A stretch of DNA of 8,482 bases from DATEEG01 sp035525055 (GTDB taxonomy: Bacteria > Actinomycetota > Acidimicrobiia > Spongiisociales > ZC4RG35): NCBI GenBank assembly GCA_035525055.1, contig DATLEZ010000076.1:1-8482 (forward strand), in the 5' to 3' direction. This document shows, in pieces, positions 1 to 6,671 of this stretch (position 1 is its first letter; each line of letters starts with the position of its first letter). The notes under the pieces are model-generated. The model saw only the letters and a list, made by a program, of their open reading frames with translations. It searched no databases and was not told the origin of the DNA. A program made the position numbers and the translations under genes.

Positions 1-2
1 TC

Positions 3-1343
3 GACGGTGCCACGGTCACGTTGACCTCACCGAGGGACGGCCTCGCCGCCGGCATCTCCTACATACCTCAGGAGCTCTCCTATCTACCCAACATGACCGT
101 CGCCGACAATCTGCTCGTCGGGCGGTGGCCGAGTTGGAAAGGGCTCACCAACGGACGGGCGGTAGCGGTGGAAGCACAGGAGGTGGCGCGGAGGTTCAGG
201 GTCGACCTAGACGTCACCGCCCCCCTCGCCGGGTTGAGGCTGGCCGACCGGCAGTTGGTCGAGATCCTCAAATGCCTCGCCCGAGACTTGAAAGGCCTCA
301 TTCTCGACGAACCAACCGCCTCCTTGACTGCCGATGAGTCGAACAACCTCTTCAGGGTGCTTCGTCAGATGCGCGACGAAGGCGTCGGGATCGTCTTCGT
401 ATCTCACCGCATCGACGAGGTCTTCGAAATAGCCGACCGCATCGTCGTGATGCGGAACGGATCGGTGGTGGGTGATGTCGTACCCGACCAGGTAACACCT
501 CGTCATCTGATCGAGCTGATGTTGGGTTCGGAGATTGCCAAACAGGAGTTCGCTCGATCGTCGCACACGGCTGAGACCGGCGAAGAGGTGCTGACCATCA
601 CGAACTGGTCTCGGGATGGGCTACCGACCATCTCCAACTTCTCCCTGAGTCTGCGGACGGGGGAGGTTGTCGGCCTATTCGGACAGCGTGGCTCTGGAGC
701 GGACCTCATCGCTGATGGGCTAGGCGGACGCGTGACTGGTTTTGTCGGCTCTCTGACCGTGTACGGAAAGGAGGTCGCATCTTTCGAGGGGCCCCGAGAC
801 GCGATAAGGGCCGGAATCGTGTATCTGCCTCCGGAGCGTCAGCGTGATGGCCTGGTCCTACCCATGTCCGTCAGAGAGAACCTCACGATGATGGTGATGT
901 CCTCGGTAGCGCGGAGGGGAGTTATCGACCAAAGCCGCCAGCGCACGATTGCTCTGGCGTTGAAGGACAAGCTCGATATCCGGCTCAGGACCATCGATCA
1001 AGGGGTGGATTCGCTCAGCGGTGGGAACCAGCAGAAGGTTCTTCTGGGAAGTCGCCTCGCTGCTGCTCGAGGCATCGTCATCCTGAACGAGCCGACTCGT
1101 GGTGTCGATGTTGGAGCTCGAGCCGAGATACACAACCAGCTTCGGGAGGAAGCGAGAGCGGGTTCAGCCGTGCTTTGGATCACCTCTGACGTCGAAGAAG
1201 CGGTGCTCGTCAGCGACCGATTGATCGTGCTTCGTGAAGGCTCAGTGGTTGGTCAGCTCCATGGAGATCAGATCTCTCAGGGGCAAGCCCTGGCCCTGGC
1301 TACGGGCGAAATCGCCTCACTAGATGGTGGACTTGATGTCTGA
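3..1343 (+). CDS. Sugar-type ABC importer, double ATP-binding subunit (RbsA/MglA family), 5' truncated
   Basis: This is the cytoplasmic ATPase that powers the importer whose permease and binding protein follow. The frame is open to the left edge, and the TTG at 21 is an internal Leu rather than the start. Family members are about 500 aa, so roughly 50-60 residues, including the first Walker A, lie outside. Counting from nt 21, domain 1 shows the Q-loop (YIPQEL, Q17), a family-style degenerate signature (LADRQLVEILK, 74-84), Walker B (GLILDEPTA, 92-100) and the H-loop His (VSHR, H129). Domain 2 shows a degenerate Walker A (GQRGSGAD, 221-228, no Lys), the PPERQRDGL segment (270-278), a full signature (SLSGGNQQK, 331-339) and Walker B (GIVILNEPTRG, 351-361). 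That Walker B has Asn356 where Asp is usual but keeps the catalytic-position Glu. The H-loop His is Ser389, as is common in RbsA domain 2. The gene overlaps the permease start. The family call is firm; the substrate is unknown. Confidence 0.93.
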   Translation, partial: DGATVTLTSPRDGLAAGISYIPQELSYLPNMTVADNLLVGRWPSWKGLTNGRAVAVEAQEVARRFRVDLDVTAPLAGLRLADRQLVEILKCLARDLKGLILDEPTASLTADESNNLFRVLRQMRDEGVGIVFVSHRIDEVFEIADRIVVMRNGSVVGDVVPDQVTPRHLIELMLGSEIAKQEFARSSHTAETGEEVLTITNWSRDGLPTISNFSLSLRTGEVVGLFGQRGSGADLIADGLGGRVTGFVGSLTVYGKEVASFEGPRDAIRAGIVYLPPERQRDGLVLPMSVRENLTMMVMSSVARRGVIDQSRQRTIALALKDKLDIRLRTIDQGVDSLSGGNQQKVLLGSRLAAARGIVILNEPTRGVDVGARAEIHNQLREEARAGSAVLWITSDVEEAVLVSDRLIVLREGSVVGQLHGDQISQGQALALATGEIASLDGGLDV

Positions 1344-2484
1344 GTCTCCTGGCAAGCAGTTCCATGTGAGTGGCTTTCTTGCACGCACATCCCAGTTGTT
1401 CGGTGTTGGCGGATTCCTTCTCTTGGCTCTGGCTTTCTTTGCCATTTCGGCTGACAACTTCTTCACGCCGGCCAATACCGTCAACGTGCTCTCGACCATT
1501 TCTGTTCTTGGCATCGTCGCTATCGGGCAAACGTTTGTCCTGGTGTCAGGCGGATTCGACCTCTCCGTCAGCGGGACGGTTCCACTGGGGGGCATCGTCT
1601 TCACCGTTGTCAGCAATGCCGGTCATGGAGTGTTGGTCGCCACGTTGGCGGCTGTGGCGGTCGGACTCGCAGTAGGAGCACTCAACGCTTTCGTCATCAA
1701 TGTCGTCGGCATCAATCCTTTGGTGACCACCTTGGCAACACTCTCGATCTTCGCGGGGTTCGCCTTTGTCCTCTCCGGCGGTTTGACCATCCCCGTGCAG
1801 GATCTAAATGCGGGACCAATGGGCGACAGACTTGGAGGTATGCCCATATATGTGTGGGTCCTAATCGCCGTGGCCATAGTCGGGTGGCTCACCCTCCGAT
1901 ACACGGTTTACGGGCGCTCGTTATATGCGATGGGTGGTAATGCCGAAGCTGCCCGTTTGGCCGGATTGAGGACCCAAGCTCTCACCGCATCGGTGTACAC
2001 GCTCAGCGGGGGCATGGCGAGCTTCGCCGGTGTGATGCTGGCGCAGCAACTGCTGGCGGGCTCACCGGCGGTAGGAGGACAGGCAGCACTGGTTTCGATC
2101 ACTGCAGTCATCCTTGGTGGCGCCTCCCTTACCGGCGGGACAGGTGGCGTACCAGGGACGATTTTGGGGGTGTTGCTGCTGGGCGTGGTGGCGAATGGCA
2201 TGGCAATCATGCAAGTCCCCGCCTTCTATCAACAAATAGCCACCGGGGTGATGCTGTTGCTAGCAGTTGGCTTAGGCCGAATTCGTGCCGTCATTGAGCG
2301 TGCCTCGCTGCGCGAGGTCGACAGCTCGAAGCCGGGACCGGATGAGAAAGAGCTGAGAGAACGGGAGACCAATGAACACCTCAACACGAGGGAAGGAATA
2401 ACACCGAGGAAGTCGCCAACCAGTGACGTCGAAGTAGGTGGGCAGAGAGTGCCCCACAGAGATGGAGGAGAAAATGATGGCTAA
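1336..2484 (+). CDS. ABC importer permease, RbsC/BPD_transp_2 family
   Basis: Membrane subunit expected to form the transport channel as a homodimer. Hydrophobic segments fill most of the first ~320 residues, about eight to ten helices. Recognisable family stretches, numbered from the ATG at 1324, are VSGGFDLSVSG (74-84), GINPLVTTLATLSIFAG (129-145), YGRSLYAMGGNAEAARLAGL (196-215; cytoplasmic loop that contacts the ATPase) and AVILGGASLTGGTGGVPG (261-278). Two in-frame ATGs exist, at 1324 and 1336. I chose 1336 because GGTGG at 1326-1330 lies 5 nt upstream, while 1324 has no ribosome-binding site; this gives 382 aa. Either start overlaps the ATPase stop, suggesting translational coupling. Unusually, about 60 charged, helix-poor residues follow the last membrane segment, and the end of this tail overlaps the start of the binding-protein gene. 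Confidence 0.93.
   Translation: MSESPGKQFHVSGFLARTSQLFGVGGFLLLALAFFAISADNFFTPANTVNVLSTISVLGIVAIGQTFVLVSGGFDLSVSGTVPLGGIVFTVVSNAGHGVLVATLAAVAVGLAVGALNAFVINVVGINPLVTTLATLSIFAGFAFVLSGGLTIPVQDLNAGPMGDRLGGMPIYVWVLIAVAIVGWLTLRYTVYGRSLYAMGGNAEAARLAGLRTQALTASVYTLSGGMASFAGVMLAQQLLAGSPAVGGQAALVSITAVILGGASLTGGTGGVPGTILGVLLLGVVANGMAIMQVPAFYQQIATGVMLLLAVGLGRIRAVIERASLREVDSSKPGPDEKELRERETNEHLNTREGITPRKSPTSDVEVGGQRVPHRDGGENDG
2464..2470 (+). promoter_or_regulatory. Ribosome-binding site for the binding-protein gene
   Basis: GGAGGAG sits 6 nt before the ATG at 2477 and 3 nt before the ATG at 2474. It decides the start: the longer in-frame GTG at 2438 lies upstream of this site and would add a charged stretch before the signal peptide. 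The site lies inside the last codons of the permease gene. Confidence 0.8.
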
Positions 2485-3655
2485 TAGACCCAAGAACCGA
2501 TGGCTTACCCGGCCCGCAGTGGTGATGACAGTAGCGCTGGCATTGATGCTGTCCGCTTGTGGTGGGACGGGTGGTGCCGACGACGGGACGACCGCACCGC
2601 CTACCACCGCCGATGGAGGCACCGAATCCGGCTTCGAAGGTCTCAACTTCGTGTACGCCAGCGCGGCCGACTCCATCGGGATCTTCAAGGTAGTCGGCGA
2701 CAACATCGTCGAGGATGCCGAAGCCCTCGGTATCGGCATGAAGCGTTACGACAACGACTTGGACGGCGAGAAGGCATTGGCGAACGCGAATTTGATGGTT
2801 CAGGACAATCCCGATGTGGCCATCGATTGGAACACCTTCGTAGGGGTTGGAACCGCAGTCGGCAAGATCTTCACGGATGCAGGCATTCCGTGTCTCGCTG
2901 TCAACCAGCAAATACCAGGCTGCCACTGGTTCAACCTGTCCAACAAGCAGATCGGTGTCGACGCTGCTGCGATCGTCGGGGCCGAGGCCAAGGCGCGGGG
3001 ATGGACCGGCGAGGACACGACCATCCTCATGGTCATCGCGGCTGCAAATGGCCGAGAGGTCAACGATGGTCCTCGGCATTTCTATGTCGAGCTCGCGCAG
3101 ATGTTGGAAGGTTTCGAACAAGTCGGACCCGAGGACATCGAGGATGGAATCACCACCAACATCGGCAGTAGCGATGGGGTGCAGATCGATTGTTTGAGCA
3201 CCATCGAAGGAGCCAATACGGCAGCAAGGAATGTGCTTCCGAGCATCCCTGCCGAGAACAACATCCTTCTGATGGGGTCCGATACCGACTGCACCCTCGG
3301 CGCGCTGAGAGCGATCGAGGACGCAGGAAGGGCCGACAACACACTGACTTGCGGGCTCGGCGCAACGCCGGAGGGCCTGCTGCAGCTGCGTACCAACCCG
3401 ATCTGGCTCTGCGAAGCAGCTCTGTTCCTGGAGAACTGGCCGCTCTACATCCTCGCCGAAGCAGTGGCGATCACTAGGGGTGTGACACCACCGGACCTGA
3501 CGCCGGCGCCACAATTGATGCTGACGAAGGACAACGTAGACCAGTACTACGAGGGCGACTCCGTCATCCAGCTTCCCCCGTTCGTGGAAGACAATCAATA
3601 CCTCGCAGAGACAGGCGTGTTCCAAGCCCTGGACTCGATGCCTGCCGAAGGCTGA
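2477..3655 (+). CDS. ABC importer substrate-binding lipoprotein (Peripla_BP_4 / RbsB-like)
   Basis: Extracellular, membrane-anchored binding protein that delivers the solute to the permease. It is 392 aa from the ATG at 2477. The N-terminus is a lipoprotein signal peptide: basic residues (NRPKNRWLTR), a hydrophobic core, then lipobox LSAC with the lipidated Cys at 28. A Gly/Asp/Thr/Pro linker (29-51) comes next. The mature domain starts at about 54 (GLNFVYASAADSIGIFK) and has the fold's typical NPDVAIDWNTF (111-121) and GIPCLAVNQQ (136-145) segments. C-terminal-lobe elements are TTILMVIAAANG (181-192) and NNILLMGSDTDCTLGALRAI (261-280). Six further Cys (139, 149, 239, 272, 292, 312) occur in the mature part, so disulfides are possible. 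It is the third ABC gene; in many operons of this family the binding protein comes first. The family is clear, but the ligand cannot be inferred from the residues seen. Confidence 0.92.
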   Translation: MANRPKNRWLTRPAVVMTVALALMLSACGGTGGADDGTTAPPTTADGGTESGFEGLNFVYASAADSIGIFKVVGDNIVEDAEALGIGMKRYDNDLDGEKALANANLMVQDNPDVAIDWNTFVGVGTAVGKIFTDAGIPCLAVNQQIPGCHWFNLSNKQIGVDAAAIVGAEAKARGWTGEDTTILMVIAAANGREVNDGPRHFYVELAQMLEGFEQVGPEDIEDGITTNIGSSDGVQIDCLSTIEGANTAARNVLPSIPAENNILLMGSDTDCTLGALRAIEDAGRADNTLTCGLGATPEGLLQLRTNPIWLCEAALFLENWPLYILAEAVAITRGVTPPDLTPAPQLMLTKDNVDQYYEGDSVIQLPPFVEDNQYLAETGVFQALDSMPAEG

Positions 3656-3666
3656 TCGCTGGGCCA

Positions 3667-3702
3667 ATCCGCCTGGTTGGCTGTGAGGCCAACCAGGCGG
3701 AT
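3667..3702 (+). terminator. Strong hairpin after the binding-protein gene (attenuator or terminator-like)
   Basis: A perfect 15-bp stem (3667-3681 with 3688-3702) encloses a 6-nt loop, TGTGAG. The left arm reads ATCCGCCTGGTTGGC. It begins 11 nt after the binding-protein stop. No run of T follows (CAGGGCGGCAAGTCTCTT), so it is not a textbook intrinsic terminator. It could terminate partially, or protect the upstream mRNA 3' end so that the binding protein is made in excess over the downstream enzymes. The structure is seen directly; the role is inferred. Confidence 0.7.
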
Positions 3703-3735
3703 CAGGGCGGCAAGTCTCTTCCGGCATGACACAAG

Positions 3736-3741
3736 AAGGAG
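3736..3741 (+). promoter_or_regulatory. Ribosome-binding site pointing to an ATT start
   Basis: AAGGAG lies 6 nt before an in-frame ATT at 3748. The frame contains no ATG, GTG or TTG between the in-frame stop at 3727 and the ATG at 3880. A good ribosome-binding site so far upstream of the first ATG indicates that translation begins near 3748. Confidence 0.65.
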
Positions 3742-3747
3742 AACATC

Positions 3748-4881
3748 ATTTCCATCAACACTGCTCACCCAAGGGAAAGTGCACGCAAGCGACTCGGAGA
3801 CCTCGCTGCTGAGTCAGACGTCGACGCTGTCGTCCTATCTTCGTATCAGGCGGTCTCGTACTTCGGTCGCACCCAGATAATGACGCAGGTATCCATCCCC
3901 GATCGTCTGGCCTATCTGTTGGTGAGCTCAGACGGCTCGGCTTCGCTGGTCCTATGCAGTCTCGAGACTCGCCTCGTGAGGGGGCAGACCGATCTGAGCG
4001 AGATCGTCGAATACACGGAGTTCGTCGACAATCCGGCAGCCGTACTCGCGAACCTCCTTCGCGAACGCGATCTCGACGGCGGACGGCTCGGGATAGAGGC
4101 AAGACGGCTCTCGCTGACCGACGCGGAGTTCCTCCGGTCGGAGCTGCCCTCGCTCGAGTTGGTGGCCTTGGATGAGGAAATCGAGCGATCACAGTCTGTG
4201 AAGGAACGGCATGAGATCGACTCACTCGGCTACGCAGCCCAATCGACGCGGGCGTCGATTCTCGAAGGAGCGGAAGCAGCGACCATCGGAACGACTGAAC
4301 GTGAACTGTGTGCGCAAATCATGTCGCGCGTCATGGAGCGTGGGGGGATTCCAACTTTCGTTGTATTCGGATCGGGCCCCAGAAGCCTCGAGACTCACAG
4401 CGAGCCCATCGACAAAAAACTGACGGAAGGCGAGATTTGGCGGATCGACGCCGGCGCTCGATTCGACGGCGTCTTCAACTCAGACCTGGCGCGCACGGGC
4501 GTGGTTGGCCCTCCCCAGTCTCGCCAGACGGAGGTGCTCCAAGCCCTGCGAGCGACTCAAACCGCCGGCTTCAATGTGGTGGAACCGGGTAGGCCCGCGA
4601 GCGAGGTATTCCGCGCTGTCGAGGCGGAATTCGATAGTCAAGGGCTTCCATTCTTCATGCCACACGTCGGTCACGGGCTAGGTATCGGATTGCACGAGGC
4701 TCCGATGCTGCAGCCGGCGAACGACACGCCTCTCCAAGCCGGCATGGTTCTCTGCATCGAGCCCATGGTGCAGCTACCCGATGAGAACGAGTGCTATCAC
4801 GTGGAGGACCTGGTCGAAGTAACCGAAGACGGATTCAGGAAACTGAGCGAACCTCAAGACGAGCTCATTCAGATCGGATGA
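3748..4881 (+). CDS. M24 family metallopeptidase (Xaa-Pro aminopeptidase / prolidase-like), probable ATT start
   Basis: Cytoplasmic two-metal peptidase of the pita-bread fold, expected to cleave a peptide bond next to proline or a related C-N bond. Starting at ATT 3748 it is 377 aa, normal for the family. An ATG at 3880 would give 333 aa and remove the first strands of the creatinase-type N-terminal domain (RESARKRLGDLAAES, then DAVVLSSYQAVSYFGR). I chose ATT because the conserved sequence extends upstream, no other start codon exists, and AAGGAG lies 6 nt before it. All five metal ligands are present, in ATT-based numbering: Asp234 (RIDAG), Asp246 (NSDLARTG), His309 (VGHGLGIG), Glu338 (CIEPM) and Glu353 (HVEDLVEV). 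His306 and His316 match the conserved second-shell histidines. The intact ligand set argues for a metallopeptidase rather than creatinase, which shares the fold without metals. The gene follows the hairpin and ends 6 nt before the small-subunit gene. Confidence 0.88.
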   Translation: MSINTAHPRESARKRLGDLAAESDVDAVVLSSYQAVSYFGRTQIMTQVSIPDRLAYLLVSSDGSASLVLCSLETRLVRGQTDLSEIVEYTEFVDNPAAVLANLLRERDLDGGRLGIEARRLSLTDAEFLRSELPSLELVALDEEIERSQSVKERHEIDSLGYAAQSTRASILEGAEAATIGTTERELCAQIMSRVMERGGIPTFVVFGSGPRSLETHSEPIDKKLTEGEIWRIDAGARFDGVFNSDLARTGVVGPPQSRQTEVLQALRATQTAGFNVVEPGRPASEVFRAVEAEFDSQGLPFFMPHVGHGLGIGLHEAPMLQPANDTPLQAGMVLCIEPMVQLPDENECYHVEDLVEVTEDGFRKLSEPQDELIQIG

Positions 4882-4887
4882 CAGCCA

Positions 4888-5067
4888 ATGGATGAGATGT
4901 CAAGACTCAGGGCCCTGTGTGAAGTCGCCGGCATAACGGTTGACGATGAGGAGGCAGGTCTCCTTCTTGCGCTCCTCGAGAGTCAGATGAAGGCGGCCGA
5001 GGCGCTCCTCGCCGTTGAGGCAGATGATCTCGAACCGATCACCGTCTTTGACCCGACATGGCGATAG
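4888..5067 (+). CDS. Small amidase-partner protein, GatC/AtzG-like (59 aa)
   Basis: A short acidic, Leu/Ala-rich protein of 59 aa that fills the gap between the peptidase and the amidase. Visible features are a start MDEMSRLRALCEVAGI, a TVDDEEAGLLLALLESQ helix (18-34), a second helix (35-47), and the C-terminal DDLEPITVFDP (46-56). The pattern of two helices followed by a Glu-Pro and an F-x-P ending resembles AtzG/DUF4089 proteins and, more distantly, GatC, which wrap around an amidase-signature partner. It begins 6 nt after the peptidase stop and overlaps the amidase start by 10 nt (5058-5067). The amidase has no ribosome-binding site of its own, so the two are probably made together by translational coupling. 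An alternative in-frame ATG lies at 4897. The family call rests on recalled patterns and context, not an alignment. Confidence 0.72.
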   Translation: MDEMSRLRALCEVAGITVDDEEAGLLLALLESQMKAAEALLAVEADDLEPITVFDPTWR

Positions 5068-6482
5068 ACAACTTGCAGTGGACGACCCTCGTCGAGCTCG
5101 CATCCCTCATTCGCGAGAGGGAAGTGAGCTCGAGCGAGGTAGTGGAGTCGACGCTCGAGCACATATCTGCGACTGAGCCGACGGTCCATGCTTTCGCTGG
5201 TCTGATGAGTGATTCGGCTCGAGCCGACGCGGCCGAAGCCGACGCCGCGATCGCGCGTGGCGATGAGCTCGGCCCGCTACACGGAGTACCGGTCGGGGTC
5301 AAAGATCTTTGTTTTACCGCAGGCTTTGTCACGGCAGGCGGATCCGAAGTGCTCGAGGGGTTTGTTCCAGACACCGATGCCACGGTCGTACGGAAGCTGC
5401 GTAGAGCTGGTGCGGTGATCGTGGGCAAGACGGTCACCCACGAGTTCGCATACGGACAGAACATCCCTCCAACAAGGAATGCCTGGGACCAGTCTTGCTA
5501 TCCCGGCGGTTCCAGCGCCGGATCGGGCGTGTCCCTCGCCGTGGGAGACGTTTGGGGTGCGATCGGAACGGACACGGGTGGGTCGGTTCGCGTCCCTGCC
5601 TCAGTCAACGGGGTAGTCGGGCTCAAGCCCACACATGACCTGGTCGGACGGAAAGGGGTTCTGCCCATGAGCCCGACACTGGACACCGTTGGACCCATGG
5701 CGAGAACAGTTCGCGACTGCGCCACTCTCCTCTCGGCCATTGCGGGCAGCGAGCCAGGAGACGAAACGGCGACGAGGTCGACCCTTCCCGATTACGGAGC
5801 CAGCTTCTCGAGGGATGTCTCCAAGCTCAAGATCGGAGTGGAGCGCGACTACTTCTTCTACTCCGCGGTAGACCCCGAAGTGGCGAAGGCCGTGGATGAG
5901 GCGATCGCCGTCATCGAGTCGCTCGGTGTCAGCATCGTCGAGGTTGAAATACCGAACCTCGACCTGGTTGTCCCCGCGGGTCTGGCTGTTCTGCTTGCAG
6001 ATACCAGTGAGTGGCACCAACCGCTCCTTCGGGAGAAGGGAGACCGTTATGTGAAAGAGACGAGGCTGATGCTGGAGTTGGGGGAGATAACCCTCGCCAC
6101 GTCGTATGCGCGCGCCCAGAAGGTGAGAAGTCTGATCCGGGAAGGTGTGCGAAGAGTCTTCGATGAGAATGATCTCGACGCCATCGCCGCGCCTTCGTCT
6201 CCTGTGACCACAATGCCCGTTGAACAGCTGTCGCTAGAATTGAGCGGCACCGGTGAAACGGCCTTCTCCGCCCTGCTACACCATGGATTTCTCGCCAACG
6301 TCATTGGCATTCCGGCCTTGAGCGTGCCGGTTGGTTTCAGTTCCAAAGGATTGCCCATCGGTATGCAGCTGATCGGCCGTCCATTCGGCGAGTCCCCACT
6401 CTTCACCATTGGAGATGTCTATCAATCGACAACTGATTGGCATGTCCGTCATCCTGAATGGGTCGAGTCCAAAACAGCCTGA
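5058..6482 (+). CDS. Amidase, amidase-signature (AS) family, GatA/AtzE-like
   Basis: Hydrolase of carboxamide bonds, 474 aa, typical AS-family length, cytoplasmic with no signal peptide. The Ser-cisSer-Lys triad is intact. Lys82 lies in GVPVGVKDL. The cis-Ser152 lies in PGGSSAGSG. The nucleophile Ser176 lies in GTDTGGSVRVPAS, 24 residues after Ser152, the spacing known from other family members. Flanking family segments are VGKTVTHEF (122-130), NGVVGLKPT (184-192) and TVGPMARTV. The C-terminal part has the usual AIAAPSSPVTTMP and GIPALSVPVGFSSKGLPIG stretches. The overlapping small partner gene suggests a heteromeric amidase like AtzE-AtzG, rather than the tRNA amidotransferase GatA, because no gatB is nearby. 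Linkage to an importer and an M24 peptidase suggests a catabolic role. The substrate is unknown. Confidence 0.93.
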   Translation: MAIDNLQWTTLVELASLIREREVSSSEVVESTLEHISATEPTVHAFAGLMSDSARADAAEADAAIARGDELGPLHGVPVGVKDLCFTAGFVTAGGSEVLEGFVPDTDATVVRKLRRAGAVIVGKTVTHEFAYGQNIPPTRNAWDQSCYPGGSSAGSGVSLAVGDVWGAIGTDTGGSVRVPASVNGVVGLKPTHDLVGRKGVLPMSPTLDTVGPMARTVRDCATLLSAIAGSEPGDETATRSTLPDYGASFSRDVSKLKIGVERDYFFYSAVDPEVAKAVDEAIAVIESLGVSIVEVEIPNLDLVVPAGLAVLLADTSEWHQPLLREKGDRYVKETRLMLELGEITLATSYARAQKVRSLIREGVRRVFDENDLDAIAAPSSPVTTMPVEQLSLELSGTGETAFSALLHHGFLANVIGIPALSVPVGFSSKGLPIGMQLIGRPFGESPLFTIGDVYQSTTDWHVRHPEWVESKTA

Positions 6483-6671
6483 TAGGAGATGGGACGCTCC
6501 TAGCGGCCAGAATCGGCTCCTCTGATCAGCGTGGCCCTGACTTGTTGATGTCGACAATCGAGTTTGACCGTCATTTGACGCCATTCTTCTCACCGTCCGA
6601 ATCCCCAACATCCCACAGGCCTCTCGACCCCTACACAACCAATTTCATTCGCGACCACTCTGTGTGGTGGA

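Noticed and set aside
2438..2476. Longer binding-protein start at GTG 2438
   Set aside because: It would put an acidic extension ahead of the signal peptide and lies upstream of the strong GGAGGAG site that serves ATG 2477.
2381..3727. A 448-codon open frame on the minus strand across the binding-protein gene
   Set aside because: It lies wholly antisense to a convincing lipoprotein gene. Its translation has no recognisable domain and is rich in unlikely Cys, His and Arg runs. Such frames are common opposite GC-rich genes.
3725..3811. Short frame from ATG 3725 (28 codons) as the true start of the peptidase or as a leader peptide
   Set aside because: It is out of frame with the peptidase and ends before the conserved domain. 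AAGGAG lies inside it rather than before it. A leader role cannot be excluded, but nothing supports it.
3748..4881. Creatinase as the function of the M24-fold protein
   Set aside because: Creatinases lack the metal ligands. All five ligands are present here, so a metallopeptidase is the better reading.
6483..6671. Possible terminators in the convergent gap: TAGGAG/CTCCTA (6483-6502) and ACCAC/GTGGT (6654-6668)
   Set aside because: The stems are only 6 and 5 bp and no T-run follows on either strand, so chance is a sufficient explanation. No gene is visible in the gap.
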